A DNA stretch of 17,180 bases from an uncultured Prevotella sp. (GCA_905202125.1 CAJKQX010000055.1:1-17180); one strand, 5' to 3'. Shown: positions 6,359-14,603, numbered from the stretch's first letter. Notes: generated by a model not told the origin, from the sequence alone. Translations and numbers: made by a program.

Positions 6359-9025
6359 ATGAAGCAATACTTGATTATCTTTCTTGCAGCAATAGTATTC
6401 TGCCAGATGCCTTCAGCGGCACAGACGGGCAGACACAAACGTACCATCGACGTCAAAGTGACAGAACTCTTGAACCAACTGCCGAATCAAAAGGACGAGG
6501 GATACATAAGCCTCATCGAACAGATTGCGGCCACCGGCGAGGAGGGACTGCTCTACACGGCGACGCTACTGTCGGCAACGGAGAATGGCATGAACGTGAA
6601 GGCGGAGAAGGCCCTGAACGGTATGACCGACTACATCACATCGGACGAGAATGGCAAAAGGCATCTTGAGATGCTCCGCCGCGCACTGGTCAAGGCCGTT
6701 GCCCGTAACAACTATGCGGCCAACAAGCTGTTTCTGCTGTCGCTCTTCAACAGATGCGCCACGCAGAACGACATCTTCACATACACGGAGATGATGGAGG
6801 ACCCGGACCTGACGGATGCAGTGGCTGCCGAACTGTCCTCGATGGAAGGCATCGACAATATGCTGGCGCAGGCCATAAGCAACGGTGACGCGCCTCATGC
6901 ATCGCTCGCACGTATCATCCAGGCGCGCCGAATGACGGATTGTGAGAGCCTGCTCATATCGTGGACCACGGCTGCCGACAATCCCACTCTGTCGGCCATA
7001 TACGGCGCGATGGCCGTCACCGGCGGCAAACCGTCGCTCGACCTGCTGAGCGAGAAGGCCCGACAGACAGCCTATAAACCCGACCCCACACACGCCACCG
7101 ACGCTTACATCTCGATGCTCGACCGTATGTCGGACACTGATCCGGAAACAACAAGCCGTGAGGCAAAGTTCCTGATGACGTCTACATGGTCGGACTCGCG
7201 ATGCGCCGGACTGCGCCTATGGATAAAGACAACGCATGCAGGCGACTCAAAGGCAATAATCAAGACCCTCAAGGACAGCGACAAGCGTTACCGCGAGACG
7301 GCGCTCGATAACGCCATACGCTACGGCGGACGCAGCATACTGACTGAGGTGTCGGCCGTATATGGCCAGCTTGACGACGAGACCAAGACGGAGGTGATGG
7401 CATGGTATGGCCGCAACAACGCGCAGGAGTGCATGGGCGACATCATCAAGACCATAAAGAAGAGTAGCGGCCGACTGTATGCCACGGCCTTGCAATCGGC
7501 ATCCGTCATTGGCGGAGAGAAAGCCCTGCAGACCATTATATCCCAAATAAGCAAGGACAATACGGGCGAAGCAGTGCGGGCTCTGCTCAGTTTCAAGGGC
7601 GACATAGCCGACGGCATGACCGGCGTGTTCCGCTCTAAGAACAAGGAGGTGGTGATGAAGGCCCTGTCGGTGGCTGCCGAGCGCCGCGTGGAGGGCGTGT
7701 ACGATAATGTGAAAAAGTTACTCTCGTCGGACGATGAGCGTCTGCGCAATGCGGCATACGAGGCTCTCGGAGGCGTAGCCACGATGGATAATGTGGAGGA
7801 TCTATGCGCCATGCTCAACCGCTCGGATGCCTCCACGGCGCCCAGACTACAAAAGGCGCTGGCCCGAGCGTTGAAGGGTGAGGACGGAGAGAGCATCTAC
7901 CGGTTGGCGCAGAAGGCCATGCTGTCGTCATCAACGCCCGAACTGTACTACCCGCTGATGGCTCTCTCAGGCACAGACAAGGCCATTGACGCTCTGCTCG
8001 ACATCAAGACAGCGAAGGCGGAGGAGGCTCTCATCTATTCGGACAACCCCAAAGTGCTGCCCATAATGATAGATATTGCGAGAAGAAGTGACAATGACGC
8101 GGACCGCGACAAGATACTATCGCGCTACCTGAGCGTGGCCGACGGGGCGGAGATGACGCCCGAAGAAAAGTATCTGTTGCTCTGCGAGGGCATGGAGACA
8201 CGGCCCTCGGACAAGCGACTGGCCAACGAATACATCCGCGCGATAGGTCGCACGGCCACAGTGCAGGCCTTAGGCTACATGCGAAAATATTACGACAACC
8301 CCGCATTCTTGGACGCTGTGGCCGAGGGTGTGAAGAATATCGTGGCGCAAAACAGCATATACAACGGCGGACGTAACGTCAGGGCAATGCTCGAAATAGC
8401 CCGCAAGGCGTACAAGAGACAGGAGATAGACGATGCCAAAGCCACACTCGCCGTGGAGGAAATCAACCGTATGATAAGCGGAACCAGGGCCGAGGGATTC
8501 GCGCTTTCTACCGAACAGACCAAGATGGGTAAGCGCGGATTTTGGACGATAAAGGAGAATTTCGAGAATTTCGTGCTCTCGTTCGACTGGAAAACCGATG
8601 TGCCGATGGTGGTGACACTGCGTTCGATGCCCATCCTGACCATTGACAACGAAAAGGGAGTGAGGCTCTCGGGCAGCAACGAATGGAAACCGTACAAGAG
8701 CATGAGCACGTGGAACACGGCCTACATACGTATGGTGGACGACTCACTGACGGTGCGTATCAACGGTCACGCACTGATAACCGACCTTAAACTTGGCCCC
8801 ATCACCGACGGCAAACCTACGAGATACGCCGGCAACATAGGCTTCGAAGGGGGCAACGACTCGCTCACCGTGAGATACACACGCATTTACAAGATGCCGA
8901 TAAAACACACCGATGAGACATCAGTAGGGACAAAGAAGAATAGCGCTATTACCTCCGGTATCCGACCTTACAGAAAAGCCGAAGGATACATAGCCCACCG
9001 TCACGGCCGCAAGGAGGATATGTAA
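6359..9025 (+). CDS. Secreted HEAT-like repeat protein with C-terminal concanavalin-type domain
   Basis: An 888-residue exported protein. The N-terminus (MKQYLIIFLAAIVFCQMPSAAQ) is a signal peptide; Cys14 gives a weak lipobox alternative. The frame is open to a GTG at 6338, but the ATG at 6359 begins the signal sequence and is preferred. Residues about 25-700 are predicted by eye to be a continuous array of paired helices with HEAT-like units, for example RLRNAAYEALGGVATMDNV and RETALDNAIRYGGRSILTEV. Residues about 720-860 form a different, strand-rich domain with NFVLSFDWKT, WNTAYIRMVDDSLTVRING and GNIGFEGGNDSLTVRYTRIY, the pattern of DUF1080-like (3-keto-disaccharide hydrolase / laminin-G fold) domains. 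A basic tail ends the protein. It is divergent from the glycosidase cluster and may bind carbohydrate or a protein partner; no catalytic residues can be named and the function is unknown. Confidence 0.8.
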   Translation: MKQYLIIFLAAIVFCQMPSAAQTGRHKRTIDVKVTELLNQLPNQKDEGYISLIEQIAATGEEGLLYTATLLSATENGMNVKAEKALNGMTDYITSDENGKRHLEMLRRALVKAVARNNYAANKLFLLSLFNRCATQNDIFTYTEMMEDPDLTDAVAAELSSMEGIDNMLAQAISNGDAPHASLARIIQARRMTDCESLLISWTTAADNPTLSAIYGAMAVTGGKPSLDLLSEKARQTAYKPDPTHATDAYISMLDRMSDTDPETTSREAKFLMTSTWSDSRCAGLRLWIKTTHAGDSKAIIKTLKDSDKRYRETALDNAIRYGGRSILTEVSAVYGQLDDETKTEVMAWYGRNNAQECMGDIIKTIKKSSGRLYATALQSASVIGGEKALQTIISQISKDNTGEAVRALLSFKGDIADGMTGVFRSKNKEVVMKALSVAAERRVEGVYDNVKKLLSSDDERLRNAAYEALGGVATMDNVEDLCAMLNRSDASTAPRLQKALARALKGEDGESIYRLAQKAMLSSSTPELYYPLMALSGTDKAIDALLDIKTAKAEEALIYSDNPKVLPIMIDIARRSDNDADRDKILSRYLSVADGAEMTPEEKYLLLCEGMETRPSDKRLANEYIRAIGRTATVQALGYMRKYYDNPAFLDAVAEGVKNIVAQNSIYNGGRNVRAMLEIARKAYKRQEIDDAKATLAVEEINRMISGTRAEGFALSTEQTKMGKRGFWTIKENFENFVLSFDWKTDVPMVVTLRSMPILTIDNEKGVRLSGSNEWKPYKSMSTWNTAYIRMVDDSLTVRINGHALITDLKLGPITDGKPTRYAGNIGFEGGNDSLTVRYTRIYKMPIKHTDETSVGTKKNSAITSGIRPYRKAEGYIAHRHGRKEDM

Positions 9026-9056
9026 TATCACTTTCATTATCCGTGATGACGGTGCG

Positions 9057-9647
9057 ATGAGCGAAGTTAAGATAATGAAATATGAAGAAGACATTAATCC
9101 AATGCTCGAAAAAGCAATAGAGGATGCCCTCAGCAAGATGAGACGATGGATCCCGGGAACGATCAAAGGCAAGAATGTGAGTGTGAGATGCTTCACATCG
9201 GTTCAACTGTTCAACTATCAGAAAGGTTGGCCCGCCCAGTCCATGAAAGCCGAAAGGCTGGCAAAGAGTACCGTCCTTTATAACAAGAGATACAGTAACG
9301 GTTTGGACGAAGAGCGTCTTGACAGTGCGGTAAACCGTTGGGGATATATGACAGGTATCTCCGTGCATAATGTATTGCCGTGCATCACGCTTGCCGGAGT
9401 ATATGCCGCGCAGGGACGACACGACATGGCATTGGACACCCTCGACAAAGGTATCAGTAGATATCGTGAAAGCAACAGACAGACCGACCGCCGCGAGATA
9501 GTACACAGCGTGGCATGTATAGCTCCGGTGGAGAAGAAATACTCGTCGAAATCGGAAAACAAGGAGGCGGCACGTAAGTTTTATGAGTGTCGCGAGATTT
9601 CGGGAATTGAATCGTACTTGAGTTGGCTGTTGGATGGGGAGTGGTAA
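9057..9647 (+). CDS. Hypothetical protein with one TPR-like segment
   Basis: A 196-residue protein without signal peptide or membrane segment, so probably cytoplasmic. I do not recognise the family. The N-terminal part is helical and charged (EDINPMLEKAIEDALSKMRRW). The segment LAGVYAAQGRHDMALDTLDKGISRY, about residues 112-136, has the spacing of a tetratricopeptide helix pair. The C-terminal third is basic and acidic by turns (KKYSSKSENKEAARKFYECRE). It starts 31 nt after the stop of the preceding gene on the same strand, so it may be co-transcribed. Another start at 9075 (MKYEED) is possible. No terminator is evident after it. Confidence 0.6.
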   Translation: MSEVKIMKYEEDINPMLEKAIEDALSKMRRWIPGTIKGKNVSVRCFTSVQLFNYQKGWPAQSMKAERLAKSTVLYNKRYSNGLDEERLDSAVNRWGYMTGISVHNVLPCITLAGVYAAQGRHDMALDTLDKGISRYRESNRQTDRREIVHSVACIAPVEKKYSSKSENKEAARKFYECREISGIESYLSWLLDGEW

Positions 9648-9709
9648 AAAGACACACGGGAATATATAAAAAATTGGGGTGCGGCCCTAACACCGAGTCA
9701 ATCGACTTT

Positions 9710-9736
9710 AACCCAAATCGTCATTAGATTTGGGTT
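9710..9736. repeat. Short form of inverted-repeat element A
   Basis: AACCCAAATC at 9710-9719 and GATTTGGGTT at 9727-9736 form a perfect 10-bp stem with a 7-nt loop (gtcatta). The first 19 bases, AACCCAAATCGTCATTAGA, are identical to the left end of the longer element at 14262-14280. It looks like the two ends of that element brought together with the interior missing, and could be a scar or a minimal copy. It lies between the 196-residue gene and the terminator of the convergent 82-residue gene. Confidence 0.7.
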
Positions 9737-9763
9737 TAATTCAAGATCAGTTGAAAATACTAC

Positions 9764-9806
9764 AAAGGGGCTGTGTCGTAATTCAAATCTTACGGTGCAG
9801 CCTCTT
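9764..9806 (-). terminator. Hairpin terminator of the 82-residue gene
   Basis: The arms at 9767-9781 and 9790-9804 pair over 15 positions, eleven Watson-Crick and four G-U wobble, around an 8-nt loop. Read on the minus strand the stem ends in GCCCC followed by TTTGTAG. It begins 13 nt past the stop codon at 9817. Gene-free sequence 9648-9816 contains this hairpin and element A only. Confidence 0.6.
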
Positions 9807-9816
9807 CGCGACAACA

Positions 9817-10065
9817 CTATTCGAACAAATCGATAAGTCCACAAGTATCTTCCCATAGAGCCTCGTCAGGACAGAATGTGAAACGACCGATGCTCCGCTT
9901 CACGGCTTCGGTGAGCTCGGCACGTTGTTGTCCGGACAAGCCGTTACGTTTGTCTATCACGAAACAGGCAATCTTTCTTACGATTTCCGCCGACTCGGAG
10001 TATGCCTCGGCTTCATACGCATTCTCGGCAATATGCAGGAAATCAAGTGCGTCTTGATATGTCAT
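9817..10065 (-). CDS. Small hypothetical protein, 82 residues
   Basis: An acidic, all-helical small protein (MTYQDALDFLHIAENAYEAE...) with no signal peptide and no membrane segment. The sequence pattern DALDFLHIAENAYEAEAYSESAEIVRKIA suggests one pair of amphipathic helices resembling a tetratricopeptide unit. I do not recognise the family. It is downstream of and on the same strand as the 450-residue membrane protein, 96 nt from its stop, with a palindrome between them, and is followed by a hairpin terminator. Reading frame, placement and terminator support it as a real gene, but its function is unknown. Confidence 0.6.
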   Translation of the reverse strand: MTYQDALDFLHIAENAYEAEAYSESAEIVRKIACFVIDKRNGLSGQQRAELTEAVKRSIGRFTFCPDEALWEDTCGLIDLFE

Positions 10066-10088
10066 ATATTATATTCCTTTGATTTTAG

Positions 10089-10139
10089 CCTGCATTATTC
10101 ATATGACCTCCTGCAACGGAATCCTATGAATAATGCAGG
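10089..10139. repeat. Short form of inverted-repeat element B
   Basis: A perfect 15-bp inverted repeat, CCTGCATTATTCATA at 10089-10103 and TATGAATAATGCAGG at 10125-10139, encloses 21 nt. Twenty consecutive bases (10117-10136, minus strand: GCATTATTCATAGGATTCCG) are identical to the left end of the long element at 14604-14623. It sits in the gap between the membrane-protein gene and the 82-residue gene. It could fold in their mRNA, but no T run follows, so it is not a typical terminator. Confidence 0.75.
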
Positions 10140-10161
10140 TCAAGATGGTATGCGGCAAAGT

Positions 10162-11514
10162 TTACAACCTTCTCACACGATCACCGTCTTTGGCATAAAG
10201 ACGGCCTTTGTTGTCGGTCATGGTTCCGTCGCCGTTGTCTCGCAAAGGCACTCGGGATGTGCCTTCCAACACTCCGCCGTCATCACCGTTGGACGGGTCG
10301 AGCATCGGTTCATAATCATTGTCCGGGGCTGCGCCGCCACCTCCGGCAAGCCCCGCAGCAGAAGCACCGACACCGCCTGCCCCACTGATGAAGCCACCGA
10401 TAGCAAAGCTGACTCCTGCAAAAAGGAACGCAAGAACAATGGCTAACCATATCGCAACTACTGCTATGGCTATGACTGCCACCAGAGCCAATATGCTCCA
10501 CACGGCAAAAGCGATGATGGCCGTGGCTGTCTTGCGGCCTATCTCGTCTGATTTACGCTTCACGAAAATCCAACAGTATGCCACAGAAAGGGCAAGACCG
10601 AACAGCATCGACAACGCCCATACCACCATTTCTTTACTTCCGACTTTAGTCGTCAGACTTCCGGAGAACAACAGGCACGGACCAAAAAGCAGTACCACTG
10701 GGACGATGCCTTGCAGCTGCGTCTTGCTGAACAGTCCGTAAGGCGTGACCCTGCGCCCTGCATAGCGGTTGAACGGACGATATGCCCACTCACGCTTGAA
10801 CAGCAGAAGAATCAGATAAATGACCATCAAGAGCCATCCGACCTTTATCAGTAATCCGACAATCATTGCCGGAATACCTTTTACGTAAGACTGGACCGAG
10901 TCCTTGTTATACAGAGACGGCGCGCTCTTTACTATCTCGTCCACGGCTGCATCCTCCTGCGCGTCGTATCCGTCATCGTAATACGCTATCTCGCGGATGA
11001 GTCCGTCCTTCCACGTATCCCCGGCAAATATCCAGTTGCCGTGACTGTCTACGTGGCTCGTCCTGTTGTGGCGCAAATGGTCGGGCAGTTTTTTATTATT
11101 ATAGGTCAATTTGAATTCTGCAATCTGGTATGTTGTCTTAGTTGAAGTCTTTACAAGATTGCCGTCTTCATCACGCTTTGCCCTTACATGATACACACTG
11201 TGACTCTCGTTTTCAGGAACATATACGGCGAAAGAGTACTCCCCGTTTTCGCCAAAGAAGCCACTCGCCTTGGGAGTGCCCTGACGGTCGAAATACACAG
11301 TCATGACATTTTCACCGTTTTCATGCTTCAACGTGCACTTCCAGGGAGCAACATCAAAGGACATGTAGCCATCCTTCTCGTCACGCTCCACCGTGACTTT
11401 ATCCGTTTCGGCATTAAATGTAAAAGTCTTAGCAACGACTTGCTGATGATTCGTTGTCAACAATATCGCCACAAGCATGAAAACTTGCTGACAGGTTCTC
11501 GGTAATATTTTCAT
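10162..11514 (-). CDS. Exported N-terminal domain / multi-pass membrane protein with glycine-rich loop, function unknown
   Basis: A 450-residue protein. Residues 1-28 are a signal sequence (MKILPRTCQQVFMLVAILLT). Residues about 29-205 are strand-rich and hydrophilic, so likely periplasmic. About five membrane helices follow, near 214-238, 268-285, 296-318, 328-352 and 354-378. After the last comes a glycine/alanine-rich run (378-396, SGAGGVGASAAGLAGGGGA) and an acidic tail ending RLYAKDGDRVRRL. The frame is open upstream to 11586, but that part overlaps the promoter, so 11514 is the start. I do not recognise the family. It is the first gene of a probable two-gene unit with the 82-residue protein. 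Its promoter block is shared with the first GH43 gene, which hints at common control but not at a role. Confidence 0.75.
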   Translation of the reverse strand: MKILPRTCQQVFMLVAILLTTNHQQVVAKTFTFNAETDKVTVERDEKDGYMSFDVAPWKCTLKHENGENVMTVYFDRQGTPKASGFFGENGEYSFAVYVPENESHSVYHVRAKRDEDGNLVKTSTKTTYQIAEFKLTYNNKKLPDHLRHNRTSHVDSHGNWIFAGDTWKDGLIREIAYYDDGYDAQEDAAVDEIVKSAPSLYNKDSVQSYVKGIPAMIVGLLIKVGWLLMVIYLILLLFKREWAYRPFNRYAGRRVTPYGLFSKTQLQGIVPVVLLFGPCLLFSGSLTTKVGSKEMVVWALSMLFGLALSVAYCWIFVKRKSDEIGRKTATAIIAFAVWSILALVAVIAIAVVAIWLAIVLAFLFAGVSFAIGGFISGAGGVGASAAGLAGGGGAAPDNDYEPMLDPSNGDDGGVLEGTSRVPLRDNGDGTMTDNKGRLYAKDGDRVRRL

Positions 11515-11531
11515 AAACAATTCTTTTTTTG

Positions 11532-11563
11532 CAAATATAGTGAAAGGTGAGCGCAATGGCAAA
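11532..11563 (-). promoter_or_regulatory. Promoter of the membrane-protein gene, duplicate of the window-start promoter
   Basis: On the minus strand a -33 box TTTG (11563-11560) and a -7 box TATATTTG (11539-11532) are 20 nt apart. Transcription would begin near 11525, about 11 nt before the ATG at 11514. Over the 38 nt 11569-11532 this copy differs from 17-54 at only two positions, and similarity continues upstream to about 11585. Confidence 0.8.
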
Positions 11564-11610
11564 CGAAAATAAGAATTTATTTTCATTTTTGACTAAACCA
11601 TAAACAGGAA

Positions 11611-11645
11611 AAAGGCAATCGCGCCATGAAAACGTGATTGCCTTT
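11611..11645 (-). terminator. Hairpin terminator of the TonB-receptor-like gene
   Basis: The arms 11611-11623 and 11633-11645 pair over 13 positions with one G-U wobble around a 9-nt loop. On the minus strand the stem is GC-containing (GGCAATC) and runs into five T (GATTGCCTTTTTCC), a good intrinsic terminator 23 nt past the stop codon. Confidence 0.8.
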
Positions 11646-11668
11646 CTTCGTTTACTATCGACATGATA

Positions 11669-14164
11669 TCACTCGCCACCGCCGCTGCTGTACGACTGGC
11701 TGTCGAAATCCTGCATATCACCGTTGTCCGGACCATCCTTCTTTTTCTTAGCCTTCATGTTACCGAAATTCCATGTGAGAGTGAGGCTGACATTACGTCC
11801 TCCACGGCGGTGTATCTGATGACGTGTGAATGATTCGTTGGACGTGAAATTCTCGAATTTGCGCGAGTTGAGCAGGTCGCGGCAGTTCACGGCCACGGTA
11901 AGCGCCTTGTTCAGGAAATTCTTGCGCATACCCAAATCCATGCTGTAATTGGCGTTACGGTGGCCCTGAGTGATCACCTGACGGGCATTATATCGGCCCG
12001 AGAGCTGCACGGAGATATCGTAGGGCAGTATCAGGCTGGCCATCATACGCGCATTCCATGTGAAATTGTGATTGCCCTGACCGGTGACTGTCTGTCCGTC
12101 TATGTCGTAGCTGAAACCGTTGAGCTTGTAGTAATAAGCGTTGGCGGTGGTGGTGAGGTCGAGGATGCGGAACAACTTGTTCTTCAATACCACCTCCAAG
12201 CCGGAGCTGAGACTTTTGGCCACGTTCATGCTCGTGGAGTACATCAGCCCGTCGGTGGAGCTCTGATAGTTGATGCGCTGTATCACGTCGGTCGTGGGAC
12301 GATAGTAGGCGCTGACGAGGAGCGAGTGCTCCGTCCATGTTTTGAGATAGTTGAGCGAGAACGAGTTGCTGAACTCAGGGGTCAGTTCGGGATTACCGAA
12401 CGACACCATCGTGGCGTCGCGGGTATCGCGGAAGGAGTTGAGCTGTCCGCCCCAGGGACGGCGCAGACGACGTGTATAGTTGAGCTGAAGCTGCTGGGTC
12501 TTGGTAAGCTGATAGGACATGAAGACACTGGGGAAGAGTTCGAAATAGTCTTTCTTGAACGCAGGATCGCGCTTGGTGGCGTCATGTTCCTGTTCCCACG
12601 TGCGGCTGTCGGTATTCACCTTCCAGTATTCGCCGCGCAGACCGCCCATGATACCGAATTTACCAAAATTGTAGCTCAGCGTGGTGTACACGGCATGAAT
12701 ATCCATATTGTATATGAAACGGTTGTAGAACGCCTTGTCTTCCACACTGTTGCTGCCGTCCCAGTTATGATTGTCGACATAAGATTCCTGCGGCGTGTTC
12801 TCATGTGAGAAATTGCCTTGATATCCGGCCTCGAGTTTGAAACGGTCGGTTATCTGGTTCTCATATTCGAGTTTTGCCTCCCAGCGGTTGTTGTTCATGA
12901 ACATGGGGCGATACTGATAGCTGTACTCCGTGTCGCGCACCTCGTCGTAATAGGCCGTGGAGTCCTGGTACACGTTGTCGTTGTCCATCTTCCACTTGTT
13001 GGCATTGAGCGTGAAGTCGAGATAATGCTTGTCCGAGAAATTGTGGCGGTAGTTGAACTCGCCGTAGAGCATGCGCATATCGTCGTTGCTGCGAGTGCGG
13101 CGCAGCATCGTGCGCGAATCGTTCAGTGCGCCGAGAGTGCCGTAATGATAAGGTATGTCGCTGTAATTGCGGCCGCCGCCGAGCATCATCATACCGTTGA
13201 GCGAGAAATCGTCCTTGTCCGTGGCATGCCATGTGATCCCGGCGCGAGAGAAGAGGTTGTTGCCCATATTGACGCTGCGACCGTTGTAACGCTGGTACTC
13301 GTTAGTGTTGAGAAAGAGCTGTTCGCTCTGCGAACGGCCTTTATTGGCACGATGGCGATAGCCTATGTTGGCGTAGGCATCTATCTTTGAACTGTTGTAA
13401 TTGATGTTGAAACTGGTGTTGGCGCCTCCTCGGGTGTTGCCGCCGGCCTGCAACGAACCGTAGTATCCGGCACGGCGGTCCTTCTTGAGCACGATATTGA
13501 TGATACCGGCGGAGCCTTCGGCCGAGAACTTGGCCGAGGGGTTGTCTATCACCTCAATGCGTTCGATGCTCTCGGCGGGCAACTGCTGCAATATCTGGGC
13601 ACGGTTGTCGGAGGTCAGTCCGCTCGCCTTGCCGTTGATCCACACCTCCACACTGGTGTTGCCACGAAGCGAGACGTTGCCGTCGTTGTCCACCTCGACC
13701 GACGGTATGTTGTCGAGCACATCGCTGGCGGCCTGTCCGCTGTTGGATATGAGTTGGGTCACGTCGAACGACTTGCGGTCCACCTCAAGTTTCATGGCAG
13801 ACTTCTGGCCTGTCACGGTGACCTCATTGAGCATGTGGGCATCCTCCGACAGATAGATACGGGCATAATGCACACCGGGCTTGGAGGTTGTCACCTCAAA
13901 CTGGCGTTTCACCTCCTTGTATCCTATATAAGAAAGCGTGAGCACATAGTTGCCGTTTTTCAGTGAACCGACATTGAAATTACCGTCGGCATCTGTCATT
14001 CCACCTCCTACAAAAGCGTCACCATCCTGAAGAGTGACTTTCACATTAACAAATCCAATAGGTTCGGAAGTCTGTTTATCCAATACTTTTCCCTTCACGA
14101 AACCTTGTGCGGACACAACGCATGCGCTCATCCACAGCATAAAAAAGAACATTATTCGTTTCAT
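11669..14164 (-). CDS. Outer-membrane beta-barrel protein, TonB-receptor-like
   Basis: An 831-residue outer-membrane protein. Signal peptide 1-19 (MKRIMFFFMLWMSACVVSA). Residues 21-107 form a carboxypeptidase-regulatory-like beta-sandwich (GFVKGKVLDKQTSEPIGFVNV), as is usual before Bacteroidota receptors. Residues about 113-230 form a plug domain (EVTVTGQK, VLDNIPSVEVDNDGNVSLRG, IERIEVIDNPSAKFSAEGSAGIINIVLKK). The rest is a strand-rich barrel ending near SLTLTWNFG, followed by a polar tail with KAKKKKDG and a serine/glycine end. This is the shorter 'outer membrane beta-barrel family' type, without a SusD partner beside it, so it is not a classic glycan SusC. It may transport or bind a small ligand, but none can be inferred. 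Its own terminator follows. No convincing promoter is seen in the AT-rich region upstream of 14164. Confidence 0.9.
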   Translation of the reverse strand: MKRIMFFFMLWMSACVVSAQGFVKGKVLDKQTSEPIGFVNVKVTLQDGDAFVGGGMTDADGNFNVGSLKNGNYVLTLSYIGYKEVKRQFEVTTSKPGVHYARIYLSEDAHMLNEVTVTGQKSAMKLEVDRKSFDVTQLISNSGQAASDVLDNIPSVEVDNDGNVSLRGNTSVEVWINGKASGLTSDNRAQILQQLPAESIERIEVIDNPSAKFSAEGSAGIINIVLKKDRRAGYYGSLQAGGNTRGGANTSFNINYNSSKIDAYANIGYRHRANKGRSQSEQLFLNTNEYQRYNGRSVNMGNNLFSRAGITWHATDKDDFSLNGMMMLGGGRNYSDIPYHYGTLGALNDSRTMLRRTRSNDDMRMLYGEFNYRHNFSDKHYLDFTLNANKWKMDNDNVYQDSTAYYDEVRDTEYSYQYRPMFMNNNRWEAKLEYENQITDRFKLEAGYQGNFSHENTPQESYVDNHNWDGSNSVEDKAFYNRFIYNMDIHAVYTTLSYNFGKFGIMGGLRGEYWKVNTDSRTWEQEHDATKRDPAFKKDYFELFPSVFMSYQLTKTQQLQLNYTRRLRRPWGGQLNSFRDTRDATMVSFGNPELTPEFSNSFSLNYLKTWTEHSLLVSAYYRPTTDVIQRINYQSSTDGLMYSTSMNVAKSLSSGLEVVLKNKLFRILDLTTTANAYYYKLNGFSYDIDGQTVTGQGNHNFTWNARMMASLILPYDISVQLSGRYNARQVITQGHRNANYSMDLGMRKNFLNKALTVAVNCRDLLNSRKFENFTSNESFTRHQIHRRGGRNVSLTLTWNFGNMKAKKKKDGPDNGDMQDFDSQSYSSGGGE

Positions 14165-14261
14165 ACAGTCTTTTTGACGCTCAAGGGCATCAGAGGTTTA
14201 AACGGAAAAAATAAAAAAAATGTTATTTCGACCACCACATTTTTTGCATATTTTCAATTTC

Positions 14262-14454
14262 AACCCAAATCGTCATTAGAGTTCATGGCAGTTTTGGAGA
14301 TTATATTTGTTGTATTGCGACCGTATTGTCGAAGGCATAGCGGGCTATGGCGAGACAAGACGGGAAGCAAGACGACAAATAGAAGCCCAAAACACGTGAA
14401 CAGACAATACGATAACTGACATTCATGCCCATTGTCGGTCTAATGATTTGGGTT
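14262..14454. mobile_element. Long form of inverted-repeat element A (MITE-like or IS remnant)
   Basis: A 193-bp element ends in related inverted repeats: AACCCAAATCGTCATTAGA at 14262-14280 and, reversed, AACCCAAATCATTAGA at 14454-14439 (the same apart from a three-base gap). Internally it contains a perfect nested pair CGTATTGTC (14322-14330) / GACAATACG (14403-14411), a small palindrome CATAGC-GG-GCTATG (14336-14349), and GTTTTGG (14291-14297) / CCAAAAC (14387-14393), which would compete with the first pair. It has no coding capacity of its own. No clear target duplication is seen. It resembles a non-autonomous transposable element or structured repeat; the parent transposase is not in the window. 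Confidence 0.6.
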
Positions 14455-14561
14455 CAACATCGACAAACGGGGCATCGCCTCAAAACACAATGCCGGCGGG
14501 CGCAACCATCATGAAATAAAAATAATTGACGGGCCATATCCGATTTTCATATAAAAAGTTG

Positions 14562-14569
14562 TATCTTTG
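14562..14569 (+). promoter_or_regulatory. Orphan -7 box upstream of element B and the tRNA
   Basis: A perfect -7 box TATCTTTG lies at 14562-14569, within an AT-rich stretch. No -33 TTTG with correct spacing is visible; the nearest T run is only 14 nt away. Transcription would start near 14576. The only same-strand gene downstream is the tRNA at 14810, with element B in between. An in-frame ATG at 14578 opens a 12-codon frame that stops inside the repeat. Confidence 0.45.
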
Positions 14570-14603
14570 CCGAAAATATGCCGCGCCCGACAATAGCATG
14601 CCG

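Noticed and set aside
14105..14419. Plus-strand open frame of 104 codons across the TonB-receptor start and element A
   Set aside because: It runs through a promoterless intergenic region and the repeat element, and its sequence has no coherent domain.
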